In this document: in pieces, positions 28,790 to 36,584 of the stretch
Layout: every line of letters begins with the position of its first letter
Numbering within the stretch: position 1 is the first letter of the stretch
Source: a bacterium
GTDB lineage: Bacteria; Bacteroidota; Ignavibacteria; SZUA-365
Assembly: GCA_020444325.1 (NCBI GenBank)
Contig: JAHLLD010000005.1
Coordinates: 1 to 64,000 of the forward strand
DNA length: 64,000 bases
Direction of reading: 5' to 3'
Position numbers and translations under genes: made by a program
Notes under the pieces: generated by a model
Told to the model about the DNA's origin: nothing
Databases searched by the model: none
The model's input: the letters and a program-made list of their open reading frames with translations, nothing else

Positions 28790-30028
28790 ATGAAAACCTC
28801 GGTACTCATGGTTGTGCTGCTGCTCGGATATGTCGGCACATTGCGTGCGCAGGAAGATACGCAGGAAATGACGCGCACGGTGATGTATGCGGACAGCGTG
28901 CACAATGCGTGGCATGCGGTGCTGGCGGACGATGATGCGGATCGCGTGTTTTGCGTCTGGTCACTGCGCACTTCCGATTCCACGCGTATCCTCGGCACAA
29001 TGCTGCATCCCTTTCAGCGGGAAGCGCTGCATGCCGTTCCCCTCAGTACCGGCAAGAGCTGTGAGCAACTGCGTCCCGCCGCGGCATTCCTTGGCGGCGG
29101 CGGCATCATTGTCGCATGGCAGGAAACCTGCGGCACGCATTCCGCGATACGCATGCGTTTGCTCGACGCGCAGGGTCGTCCCGCGGGCGGCAGCATTGCT
29201 GTCAGCGATCCGTGCTGCAACGCGGTCATGCCCGCCGCGGGGAGCAGTGGGAACGGTGCCGTCCTCACCTGGCAGGATTATCGAAACGGTGCAGTGGATG
29301 TGTATGCGCAGCGCATCGACGCGGAGGGACAGCGCATGGGTCATGCGTTGATGGTGAACGATGATTCTTCCCGTGCCATGCAGGGCGCTCCACGAGTCGC
29401 GGCCGACAACGGTGCACATCCCCTGCTGATCTGGCCTGACAATCGCGTTGATGGCGCGTGGAAATTTTACGCTGCCGTACTTCAGGGCGACGGAGTCGGC
29501 ACAAATCTCCTCGTGGATTCCGCCCAGCGCAAGGCCATGACCACGCTGCCCGCGGCGCTTGCTCTGCCGCCGGATTCGGCCCTGTTCGCATGGAAGGATT
29601 ACCGGGAGGGACACAGCAATATCTACCTGCGCAGCGCGGATCTTGGCAGCAGCAGTCTCAGTGCAGCAACCCGGCTTAATGATGACAGCACCGACCGATG
29701 GCAGCGTCTCGTCGTGCTCGACAGCGATGGTGGTGAACGCGTGGTCGCATGCTGGGAAGATCATCGCAACACGGAACGCAACCAGAAGGGCGATATCTAT
29801 CTGCAGTGGCTGACCAGGGATGGAAGGAGCGTCGGTGCAAATCAGAAAGTGAACACGCGGGACGACCGCATTCCCCGCAAGATGCCGAAGGTCGCGATGC
29901 TGCGCGACGGTACATTGCTTGTCGTGTGGCATCAGGGGGATGAAGGGCGGTTTGACCTGATGGGACAGTGGTATGCACCATCAGGCAGCAAGGCGGGAGA
30001 GCCATTCTGTATCACCTGTGAGCATTAA
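28790..30028 (+). CDS. Secreted W-x-D-x-R repeat (propeller-like) protein
   Basis: 412 residues. The ATG at 28790 starts a signal peptide (MKTSVLMVVLLLGYVGTLRAQ). The mature chain has five to six repeats with a core like [LIV]-x-W-x-D-[YNH]-R-x(3-8)-D-[IV]-Y-x-Q (LTWQDYRNGAVDVYAQRI; LIWPDNRVDGAWKFYA; FAWKDYREGHSNIYLRS; VACWEDHRNTERNQKGDIYLQ). This is common in FCB secreted proteins and probably forms a beta-propeller. No T9SS sorting domain is present, so it is likely periplasmic. Function unknown. The next gene begins 12 bp downstream. Confidence 0.75.
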   Translation: MKTSVLMVVLLLGYVGTLRAQEDTQEMTRTVMYADSVHNAWHAVLADDDADRVFCVWSLRTSDSTRILGTMLHPFQREALHAVPLSTGKSCEQLRPAAAFLGGGGIIVAWQETCGTHSAIRMRLLDAQGRPAGGSIAVSDPCCNAVMPAAGSSGNGAVLTWQDYRNGAVDVYAQRIDAEGQRMGHALMVNDDSSRAMQGAPRVAADNGAHPLLIWPDNRVDGAWKFYAAVLQGDGVGTNLLVDSAQRKAMTTLPAALALPPDSALFAWKDYREGHSNIYLRSADLGSSSLSAATRLNDDSTDRWQRLVVLDSDGGERVVACWEDHRNTERNQKGDIYLQWLTRDGRSVGANQKVNTRDDRIPRKMPKVAMLRDGTLLVVWHQGDEGRFDLMGQWYAPSGSKAGEPFCITCEH

Positions 30029-30040
30029 AACGGAACACGT

Positions 30041-30679
30041 ATGGACAGGAGAGAATTTTTCAAACTCGGCTTTCTTCAGGTGAAGGACCAGGCGCGCAAA
30101 TCTGCACCCGAGGTTATTCGCAATAAAATTTCCCAGACCCTGATTGATGTCAGCGTGCTCACCGAGAACGTTGACAAGGCGGAACGGCTGGCGGAGGAAT
30201 ACCTCGCAGAGTATTTCGGAGAACGCTTTCTCCGCCTGCGGCAAAGCCATCTCAGTGGTACCCTCCCCGGCGGTATCGTGCTGTTCGAAGGCATTCGCCG
30301 GCGGGATTTCCATGATGGTGCTTCACTGTTTTATGCGGCACTGCGTGATCTCGAAGAGGAGCTGCAGCTCGGGGAACTGCAGAGCGATCCGGTGCTGCTG
30401 CGCTATGTCAACCGCATACCGGATTTCAGTCGCACGGCGGAAGTGTACAGGGATGGGAAACTCGTGCAGGCTATTCCGCTGCATGAAGATGCGGAGTATG
30501 ATCTTGAGGGACATGACGGGGGACACCTGCTTGTGGTCGTCAGCGACAGGCGCCTTTCCGTGCAGTCCGCTTCCTGCAGGTATGGCATCTGTGCCGCGCA
30601 TCCGCCTATCATCACTCCGGGACAACGCATTACCTGTGTTCCCAATCGGCTGAGTATTGCGATCGGGCTGCAGCAATAA
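30041..30679 (+). CDS. NusG domain II-containing protein
   Basis: 212 residues. The C-terminal ~85 residues match NusG_II (PF07009 type): AEYDLEGHDGGHLLVVVSDRRLSV followed by the hallmark SCRYGICAAHPPIITPGQRI and TCVPNRLSI, with its three cysteines. The domain occurs in thermophile NusG and in free-standing secreted or membrane proteins with unknown function. The N-terminal ~120 residues (DRREFFKLGFLQVKDQARKS ...) are predicted helical and unrecognised. They begin with a twin-arginine-like RREFFK but lack the hydrophobic stretch a Tat signal needs. Probably co-transcribed with the propeller-like gene; a strong terminator follows. Confidence 0.78.
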   Translation: MDRREFFKLGFLQVKDQARKSAPEVIRNKISQTLIDVSVLTENVDKAERLAEEYLAEYFGERFLRLRQSHLSGTLPGGIVLFEGIRRRDFHDGASLFYAALRDLEEELQLGELQSDPVLLRYVNRIPDFSRTAEVYRDGKLVQAIPLHEDAEYDLEGHDGGHLLVVVSDRRLSVQSASCRYGICAAHPPIITPGQRITCVPNRLSIAIGLQQ

Positions 30680-30682
30680 AAA

Positions 30683-30711
30683 AAAACCGGAGACGTGTTG
30701 TCTCCGGTTTT
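30683..30711. terminator. Bidirectional terminator between the NusG-II gene and the H1-like/ArsC gene
   Basis: Perfect 12-bp stem AAAACCGGAGAC (30683-30694) / GTCTCCGGTTTT (30700-30711), loop GTGTT. A and T tracts on both sides let it serve both convergent genes. Confidence 0.92.
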
Positions 30712-30732
30712 CAGTACCTCGGGAAAAGACCG

Positions 30733-31611
30733 CTATTTCACGGCTTTCTTGATCGCCGCTTCATCGAAGCCGATGGTGATACCTTTCTTTCCTCTCACCA
30801 GGGGACGTTTGATGAGCATGGTGTCTTTGCTGAGCGCATCGACAACCTGCTCTTTGTTCATCCCGTCGACCTTGTCTTTCCATCCTCCGGTCTTGTACGA
30901 ACCACCGCTGGTGTTGAACGCCTTGCGGTAGCCGTCCATACCTTTGAGTGCTTCGCGCAGCAGCGTTTTAGGCGGCTGCTCTGTTTTCAGGTCCTTGAAG
31001 ACATACGGTACCTTGTTGCCGTCGAGGAACTTCATTGCCTTGCGGGTGGTCCCGCAGGTCTTGATGCCCCAGACTTCGGTACTTGCGGCTCGACCGCGTT
31101 GCGTCGCTTTTTTATGGGCCGCAGACTGGTTCTTTGCTGCGGCCCTTCTAGGCGAAGCTTTTTTCTTGGTCGCTTTTTTCGCCGTACTCTTCTTGGCAGG
31201 GGCTTTCTTCTTTGCGGCAGCCTTCTTCGGCGCCGCTTTCTTCGTGGCCTTCTTCACTGCTTTTTTCGCTGCTGCTTTTTTCGGCGTTGCTTTCTTCACA
31301 GCCTTCTTCGCAGCTTTTTTCGGCGCAGCTTTTTTCACGGCTTTTTTCACGGTTTTCTTCGCGGCAGCCTTCTTCGGTGCAGCTTTCTTCGTGGCCTTCT
31401 TCACCACTTTCTTCGCGGCAGCTTTCTTCGGTGCGGCTTTCTTCGTGGCCTTCTTCACCGCTTTCTTCGCCGCAGCTTTTTTCGGCGCAGCCTTCTTCAC
31501 TGCTTTCTTCGCAGCCTTCTTCGGCGCAGCTTTCTTCACGGCTTTTTTCACCGCCTTCTTCGCCGCGGGTTTTTTCGCAGCGGGTTTCTTCGCTGCTGCT
31601 TTCTTGGCCAT
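30733..31611 (-). CDS. Histone H1-like Lys/Ala/Pro-rich tail fused to ArsC/Spx-family domain
   Basis: 292 residues. The ATG at 31611 follows AGGAGG with 7-bp spacing. Residues 1-176 are almost only Lys, Ala, Pro, Val and Thr in repeats of AAPKKAAAKKAVKKATKK, as in eukaryotic H1 tails and bacterial Hc1/AlgP-like DNA-binding proteins. Residues 177-292 form an ArsC/Spx/YffB thioredoxin-like domain: EVWGIKTCGTTRKAMKFLD with Cys186, the half-way KAFNTSG, and LIKRPLV near the end. Spx members bind RNA polymerase alpha as redox-sensing regulators; ArsC members reduce arsenate. I infer a DNA-associated protein with a thiol-redox domain. I know of no described protein with this fusion. A 15-bp palindrome lies upstream at 31646-31660. 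Confidence 0.85.
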   Translation of the reverse strand: MAKKAAAKKPAAKKPAAKKAVKKAVKKAAPKKAAKKAVKKAAPKKAAAKKAVKKATKKAAPKKAAAKKVVKKATKKAAPKKAAAKKTVKKAVKKAAPKKAAKKAVKKATPKKAAAKKAVKKATKKAAPKKAAAKKKAPAKKSTAKKATKKKASPRRAAAKNQSAAHKKATQRGRAASTEVWGIKTCGTTRKAMKFLDGNKVPYVFKDLKTEQPPKTLLREALKGMDGYRKAFNTSGGSYKTGGWKDKVDGMNKEQVVDALSKDTMLIKRPLVRGKKGITIGFDEAAIKKAVK

Positions 31612-31645
31612 ATTCAGTCCTCCTTGAAGTGAGATGTGGGTGTGG

Positions 31646-31660
31646 GTGACAGTGTGTCAC
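31646..31660. promoter_or_regulatory. Candidate operator, palindrome GTGACA-N3-TGTCAC
   Basis: GTGACAGTGTGTCAC is a perfect 6-bp inverted repeat with a 3-bp centre, 35-49 bp upstream of the H1-like/ArsC start codon and just past the stop of the exonuclease gene. It partly resembles CRP/FNR-type sites (TGTGA...TCAC), but half-site spacing differs by one. Confidence 0.35.
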
Positions 31661-31661
31661 A

Positions 31662-32483
31662 TTATCCGTTCTCTTGCGCGAATAAGGATGGAGGCCCTTC
31701 AGGAAGGGAGCCTTCCAGGGCCTTGCGAATTACCGATTTCGTCGATTCATGAAATCCTCCATCGAGAATCCAATGGAGATAGTCGCGATCACGATTGATA
31801 AGCTGCTGTAATGATGTGCCACGGTATTTGCCAAAGGCTATAATAACATTATTTCCTTCCCACACAAGTTTGCCTTCGGCATCAACCCATGACGGGTCTT
31901 TCGGATGCACCACTTCTTCAAGTGCGGCAATATCGGAAGGGAGATCTTCATAGTGCTGCAGCTGCGCGGCGAGAATATCCGCTGTCGCCTGCGCATCCGC
32001 CAGTGCACCATGCGCGCCTTCGTGTTCGCGCTTGCAATAAAAACGCAGAGCTGCGGAGAGATCGCGCGGTTCCTTCCGGTGGAAGATCGTCTGCACGTCG
32101 ATCACGTGGCGTCCTTCCATCGGCAGTGTTCGCTGGCAGCGCTGCAACTCGAGCTGCAGCAGCGGAAGATCAAAGCGTCGTACGTTGAAGCCGCTCAGAT
32201 CACAGCCGTCGAGAAACGCGAGCAGCGTATCGGCGAACTGTGTGAATGTGGGTTGCAGTGCGACGTCGGCATCGGTGATGCCGTGCACCGCCGTGGCGTC
32301 GGGGGGAATCGGAATTTCAGGATTGATGCGGGAGGTGAGTTCGCGGACGGTGCCGTTCGGGAGGTACTTCAGCACTGCGATTTCGACGATGCGATCGCTC
32401 CGGATGTTCACGCCCGTGGTCTCGAGATCGAAGAAAGCCAGGGGACGCGAGAGCTGCAATACGTGCTGCGTCGGTGTCGACAT
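31662..32483 (-). CDS. DnaQ-type 3'-5' exonuclease with DUF3820 C-terminal domain
   Basis: 273 residues. N-terminal DEDDh exonuclease: FFDLETTG (Exo I), GFNVRRFDLPLL (Exo II) and HGALADAQATAD (Exo III), with HGITD between, as in polymerase III epsilon and PolC proofreading domains. The C-terminal ~60 residues (IAFGKYRGTSLQQLINRDRD ... YLHWILDGGF) match DUF3820, a small module often appended to such exonucleases. Cytosolic. Likely role: proofreading or repair, or RNA/oligonucleotide trimming. Whether it is the replicative epsilon subunit cannot be decided here. Same strand as the H1-like/ArsC gene, 50 bp upstream of it. Confidence 0.93.
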   Translation of the reverse strand: MSTPTQHVLQLSRPLAFFDLETTGVNIRSDRIVEIAVLKYLPNGTVRELTSRINPEIPIPPDATAVHGITDADVALQPTFTQFADTLLAFLDGCDLSGFNVRRFDLPLLQLELQRCQRTLPMEGRHVIDVQTIFHRKEPRDLSAALRFYCKREHEGAHGALADAQATADILAAQLQHYEDLPSDIAALEEVVHPKDPSWVDAEGKLVWEGNNVIIAFGKYRGTSLQQLINRDRDYLHWILDGGFHESTKSVIRKALEGSLPEGPPSLFAQENG

Positions 32484-32654
32484 TCTGTTGTCGATCGCAC
32501 CTCCGTATGCGTGGGAGAATGAAACCGTGTTGTTTGCGGTTTTCTTTCATGAACAATTTACGTAATAATGCAATGAACAGAAAAATATGCACAACGGGAA
32601 AGAGGAAACCGCGCAGCACTGGCGCGCAACCGCGTTCGTGTAACGGAGGACAGT

Positions 32655-33746
32655 ATGGTACGGAAGCAATGGCAACGCATCACTCGCAACAGAATTCCCC
32701 GCCTGCGGAAACGCAAGGAAGCGGGACTCCCACCTGGCACCGTCATCTATACCGGCGAATCGCGTGAAGGCACCGCCGAGCTGCGCTATCTTCGCTACAC
32801 ACCGGAGGTCGTGTATGAAGAAGTCATCACCCCGGATGACCTTCCCGCACTGGCTGATCGCGAAGGCGTGCAGTGGCTGCGCGTCGAAGGTGTGCATGAT
32901 GTCGAGATGCTTGAGCGTATCGGGGCGGCCTTCGGACTGCATGCGCTTACGCTCGAAGACATCAGCAATGCGTCGCATCGGCCCAAGTTCGAACAGTTCG
33001 AACAGTACCTCTTCATTGTATTGCGTCATCTGCGCGATGACAATGGTGAAGCGCTGGATGAAGAAAATATCTGTCTGCTGCTGATCGGGAATCTCGTTCT
33101 TTCCTTCAGCGATTCCGAGCAGAAGGTGTTCGCACCGAACAAAGAGCGCATCGGTGCGGCGAACGGACGCTTCCGTGCGCGCGGTGCGGATTACCTCCTC
33201 TATTCGCTGATCGATTCCGTCGTCGATCACTACGTGCTCATTCTCGAAAACATGGATGATGCTGTCGAAGAACTGGAAGAAGCGGTGCTCGGCAATCCGT
33301 CCCGCGAGATCATTACGCGATTGCATGATCTGCGCCGAAGCCTCACGCGTCTGCGCCGCGCCGTGCTGCCCCTTCGCGACGTCGTCATGCAGCTGCAGCG
33401 GGAAGAGACGGAAATGGTCGGCAGTGATATCACGATGTTCCTGCATGATGTCCAGGATCATCTCAACCAGGTACTCGACATGATTGAGAGTGATCGGGAG
33501 ACCATCGGAGGATTGATCGAACTGTACATGACGCATGAGAGCAACCGGATGAACGAAGTCATGAAAGTGCTGACCGTGATTGCCACGGTGTTCATACCCC
33601 TCACCTTCATCGCCGGAATTTACGGGATGAACTTCGAGTACATGCCCGAACTCCGCACGGCCTGGGGATACCCCGCCGTGCTGACGCTGATGTTCGGTAT
33701 CGCGGCAGGCATGTTTCTTTTCTTCCGTCGCCGGGGATGGCTCTAG
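32655..33746 (+). CDS. corA: CorA magnesium/cobalt transporter
   Basis: 363 residues. Large N-terminal cytosolic domain and long helices (RDNRALQ-like stalk ... VLDMIESDRETIGGLIELYM), then two C-terminal membrane helices with the signature GMN (FIAGIYGMNFEYMPEL). Pentameric channel for Mg2+ and sometimes Co2+ or Ni2+. An ACGGAGG Shine-Dalgarno lies shortly upstream. The charged C-terminal FFRRRGWL is typical of the family. Upstream 32484-32654 holds a weak hairpin but no gene. Confidence 0.96.
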   Translation: MVRKQWQRITRNRIPRLRKRKEAGLPPGTVIYTGESREGTAELRYLRYTPEVVYEEVITPDDLPALADREGVQWLRVEGVHDVEMLERIGAAFGLHALTLEDISNASHRPKFEQFEQYLFIVLRHLRDDNGEALDEENICLLLIGNLVLSFSDSEQKVFAPNKERIGAANGRFRARGADYLLYSLIDSVVDHYVLILENMDDAVEELEEAVLGNPSREIITRLHDLRRSLTRLRRAVLPLRDVVMQLQREETEMVGSDITMFLHDVQDHLNQVLDMIESDRETIGGLIELYMTHESNRMNEVMKVLTVIATVFIPLTFIAGIYGMNFEYMPELRTAWGYPAVLTLMFGIAAGMFLFFRRRGWL

Positions 33747-33820
33747 TACTGATTTTTTCGCCGCGCTGTTGTATTTTTGTTCTGTCACAATTCGTTTCAT
33801 GTTGATGCAAGCAAAGGACC

Positions 33821-34117
33821 ATGCCCAAGAAGAGTTATACCCGAACCGGTCGTTCCTGCCGGGTGACGTTCTATCTCCCTGCCGAAGTGCAGGCGCAGCG
33901 CGTTGCCCTGTGCGGGGAATTCAATGACTGGGATGCCGAGGCGCATCCCTTGCGCGTGCGAAAAGACGGGACACGCTACATTTCCCTGAGCCTGGATGCG
34001 GGTCGTTCGTACCGTTATCGTTTTCTCGTCGATGGAGATCGTTGGGAGAACGACTGGAATGCAGATGCCTATGCACCGAACGAGTATGGAAGTGAAGACA
34101 GCATTGTGCATGTCTGA
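33821..34117 (+). CDS. CBM48/isoamylase-N-like glycogen-binding domain protein
   Basis: 98 residues, a single domain: VTFYLPAEVQAQRVALCGEFNDWD ... LSLDAGRSYRYRFLVDGDRWENDWNADAYAPNEYGSEDSIV. This matches the early-set/AMPK-beta type glycogen-binding domain. Free-standing copies are common in FCB bacteria and may bind glycogen or act as adaptors. AAGGA precedes the ATG. No glycogen enzymes are nearby. A strong terminator follows. Confidence 0.9.
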   Translation: MPKKSYTRTGRSCRVTFYLPAEVQAQRVALCGEFNDWDAEAHPLRVRKDGTRYISLSLDAGRSYRYRFLVDGDRWENDWNADAYAPNEYGSEDSIVHV

Positions 34118-34137
34118 TCATCATGGCAATCTCAATT

Positions 34138-34166
34138 CAACAGGGCGTCTTTCGGACGCCCTGTTG
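34138..34166 (+). terminator. Rho-independent terminator after the CBM48-like gene
   Basis: Perfect 12-bp stem CAACAGGGCGTC (34138-34149) / GACGCCCTGTTG (34155-34166), loop TTTCG, then CGTTTT. The rest of 34118-34325 has no gene. Confidence 0.9.
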
Positions 34167-34325
34167 CGTTTTACACTGAACCTTCCAGCGGCAGGGACGC
34201 ATCCCATAAATGGCGGACAACAAAGGCTTATTTCGTGCTTGAGGTCAACCTGTTCAAAACAGTACCTTTAAGTATCGCATCCCTGCAGCCTCCGCCATCG
34301 TCAGCACATCTACAGAGGAACGTCC

Positions 34326-35711
34326 ATGAGAATTACCGCTATCGCGCTGTTGCTCCTTTTCTGGGCCGGCAGCATCGCAGCCCAGGATCATGCCGATTTT
34401 ATTGAGGGACCCTTCGATTCTCCGCAGGAAATTACGGAAACATGTCTGACCTGTCATGAGGATGTAGGAGAGGAGGTCATGGAAACCGAGCACTGGACGT
34501 GGCTTGGTCCGGAGTTCGAGGACGGGGAGCATGGCGTCATTCAGCTGGGGAAACAGCGCTTCATCAACAATTTCTGTATCGCCATTCCTTCCAACTGGCC
34601 GCGCTGCACGAGCTGCCATATCGGGTACGGCTGGAAGGACGCCAGTTTCGACTTCGATGATCCCAACAATATCGACTGTCTCGTCTGCCACGATCAGTCG
34701 GGTACGTATAAAAAAACTCCCACGGCGGCCGGTATGCCCGATGAGGATGTGGACCTGGTGACCGTAGCGCAAAGCGTGGGATTGCCGACGCGCCGGAACT
34801 GCGGCGTCTGCCACTTCGATGGCGGCGGCGGCAGCGGCGTCAAACACGGGGATCTTGACGACAGTATGTACGAACCGTCAGAGGAACTCGACGTGCATAT
34901 GGGCGGCATGGATTTCGGCTGTACCGAATGTCACACAACAGATGCGCATCATATTGCGGGGGCCGGACACAGTTCGATGGCGACAAACAGCAACCACATT
35001 GCCTGCACCGATTGCCACGACGCAGAGGTGCATGAGAAATCGCTGCTCAACGATCACGTCAAAACCCTGGCCTGTGAAAGCTGTCATGTGCCGACGTTCG
35101 CGCGTGAGGAACCGACGAAAGTCTGGTGGGACTGGTCGAAGGCGGGAGAGGATCGCGAGGGTTCGGAAGAACAGTTCGGTCGCGAAACCTATAACAAGAA
35201 GAAGGGCGAGTTCGTCTGGAAGAAGAACGTTGTGCCGACATATGTATGGAGCAATGGCGGCGCCGAATACTATGTCATGGGCGATCGCATCGATCCGAAG
35301 CATCCCGTTGCGTTAAATCATATTACGGGCAGTATCAAGGAAGTCGATGCGCGCATCGCGCCGTTCAAAGTCATGCGTGGCAAGCAGCCGTATGACACCG
35401 GGAATGCAACGCTCATCGTTCCACATCTCTTCGGCAAGGATGGATACTGGAAGACGTTTGACTGGGATTCCGCTTCCCGCAAGGGAATGGAAAGCGCCGG
35501 ACTCCCGTACACCGGTTCCTACGCCTTCGTCGAAACGGAAATGTACTGGCCGATAAACCACATGGTCGCCCCTGCAAAAAATGCCCTGCACTGCACGAGT
35601 TGTCATGGGAAGAAAGGGGAACGGCGACTCGACTGGAAGGCCCTCGGCTACAGCAAGGACCCCATCACGAAAGGATCGCGTTTCAAGCAGGGTCTGGTCG
35701 AAGAAGAATAG
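34326..35711 (+). CDS. Octaheme c-type cytochrome, tetrathionate reductase (OTR) family
   Basis: 461 residues. Signal peptide MRITAIALLLLFWAGSIAAQ directs it to the periplasm. Eight CxxCH haem motifs: Cys40, 94, 118, 159, 199, 227 and 250 begin the first seven, and the eighth (CTSCH) lies near residue 435, with a long haem-free segment between the last two. This spacing and length fit the octahaem tetrathionate/nitrite/hydroxylamine reductase family described in Shewanella (OTR). Expected role is multi-electron reduction of sulfur or nitrogen oxyanions; the physiological substrate is unproven. No quinol dehydrogenase or cytochrome maturation genes are adjacent. Terminator follows at 35733. 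Confidence 0.9.
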   Translation: MRITAIALLLLFWAGSIAAQDHADFIEGPFDSPQEITETCLTCHEDVGEEVMETEHWTWLGPEFEDGEHGVIQLGKQRFINNFCIAIPSNWPRCTSCHIGYGWKDASFDFDDPNNIDCLVCHDQSGTYKKTPTAAGMPDEDVDLVTVAQSVGLPTRRNCGVCHFDGGGGSGVKHGDLDDSMYEPSEELDVHMGGMDFGCTECHTTDAHHIAGAGHSSMATNSNHIACTDCHDAEVHEKSLLNDHVKTLACESCHVPTFAREEPTKVWWDWSKAGEDREGSEEQFGRETYNKKKGEFVWKKNVVPTYVWSNGGAEYYVMGDRIDPKHPVALNHITGSIKEVDARIAPFKVMRGKQPYDTGNATLIVPHLFGKDGYWKTFDWDSASRKGMESAGLPYTGSYAFVETEMYWPINHMVAPAKNALHCTSCHGKKGERRLDWKALGYSKDPITKGSRFKQGLVEEE

Positions 35712-35732
35712 GTTGCAGCTGCTGTGATAAAC

Positions 35733-35762
35733 AAAAAGCCCCGCAGTATTGCGGGGCTTTTT
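35733..35762. terminator. Bidirectional terminator between the octahaem cytochrome and ahpC
   Basis: Perfect 13-bp stem AAAAAGCCCCGCA (35733-35745) / TGCGGGGCTTTTT (35750-35762), loop GTAT; A/T tracts serve both strands. Confidence 0.93.
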
Positions 35763-35801
35763 GCCTCTTCTCTGAAATTTCTTACCTCATGCGCCAGCTC
35801 A

Positions 35802-36335
35802 TCAATTCAGAGTGAGCTCACCGGCGGTCCAGTTACAGGGGGTCAACTTTCCGGTCTGCAGTGCCTCGAGAACACGAAGTGTCTCCTGCACGTTGCGGCC
35901 GGTCCCCAGGTCATTGACGTTGACCCATTTGATCACACCCTCGGGGTTGATGATGAACGTGGCGCGCAGGGCGACACCATCCGTCTTGTCGAGAATGCCG
36001 AGCGCAGAGGTGAGCTCGTGTTTGACATCTGCCAGCATCGGGAACGGAAGTTCCTTCAACTCGGGATGCGTGTTGCGCCATGCGAGGTGTACCCAGCGGC
36101 TGTCCGTGCTGCCGCCGAGAACCTGTGTATTCAAGCGTTCAAACTCAGCATTGGCTTCGCCAAACGCTGCGATTTCAGTAGGACATACGAAGGTGAAATC
36201 TTCCGGCCAGAAAAACACAACCTGCCATTTGCCGGCATGCGTCTCATTGGTGATCTCCGTGAACTCCTGTCCGGGTTCGCGACTCACAGTGGCCTGAAGT
36301 TTGTACTCGGGAAAGTTATCACCTACAGTTAGCAT
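35802..36335 (-). CDS. ahpC: AhpC-type 2-Cys peroxiredoxin
   Basis: 177 residues. The start at 36335 follows GAGGAG and gives the family N-terminus (MLTVGDNFPEY). Peroxidatic Cys51 lies in DFTFVCPTE and a C-terminal Cys167 lies in TPCNW, matching the mycobacterial-type AhpC (FFWPEDFTFVCPTEIAAF ... GRNVQETLRVLEALQ). It reduces hydrogen peroxide, organic peroxides and peroxynitrite in the cytosol. Its usual partner AhpD or AhpF is not next to it. Divergent from htpG; I saw no PerR or OxyR box in the 249-bp gap. Confidence 0.92.
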   Translation of the reverse strand: MLTVGDNFPEYKLQATVSREPGQEFTEITNETHAGKWQVVFFWPEDFTFVCPTEIAAFGEANAEFERLNTQVLGGSTDSRWVHLAWRNTHPELKELPFPMLADVKHELTSALGILDKTDGVALRATFIINPEGVIKWVNVNDLGTGRNVQETLRVLEALQTGKLTPCNWTAGELTLN

Positions 36336-36514
36336 CGAAATATTCTCCTCACAAAAAATGATAAAGAATGTTGCGGTTCGGTTCCGCATTAAGATGAATC
36401 CGATCATATATCACCGGAATCACATAACAGGAAAACACTTCGGTGCGGACAAGAATTCCATGAACGTGAATTTTTTCCATGCTCGCGCCTCGTGGCAGGG
36501 CAGAGATCCATAGG

Positions 36515-36544
36515 TTGAATGAAATGGGGATTCCGTGCTAATTT
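36515..36544 (+). promoter_or_regulatory. Candidate promoter of htpG
   Basis: TTGAAT at 36515-36520, an 18-bp spacer, then TAATTT at 36539-36544; about 40 bp upstream of the htpG start codon. It fits both a loose sigma-70 pattern and the TTG...TAnnTTT Bacteroidetes-type pattern. No CIRCE element is visible in the ahpC-htpG gap. Confidence 0.35.
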
Positions 36545-36584
36545 TAGAGATGTATCGTACGCAACAGTAACAGGAGAAGAATCC

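Noticed and set aside
30041-30100. Twin-arginine signal on the NusG-II protein (RREFFK)
   Set aside because: No hydrophobic region or cleavage site follows; the next residues are charged.
30944-31627. Long plus-strand frame reading as a Phe/Ala-rich membrane protein
   Set aside because: It is the complement of the Lys/Ala repeats of the H1-like gene (AAG/GCC read backwards gives Phe/Ala/Leu). The minus-strand gene has a Shine-Dalgarno, a recognisable C-terminal domain and a terminator.
32584-32654. Segment upstream of corA partly resembling a cobalamin riboswitch (GGGAA ... CACTGGCGCGCAAC)
   Set aside because: The upstream conserved elements and the AGCCAGGAGACCTGCC-type box are absent, and only a few bases remain before the start codon, too few for the aptamer.
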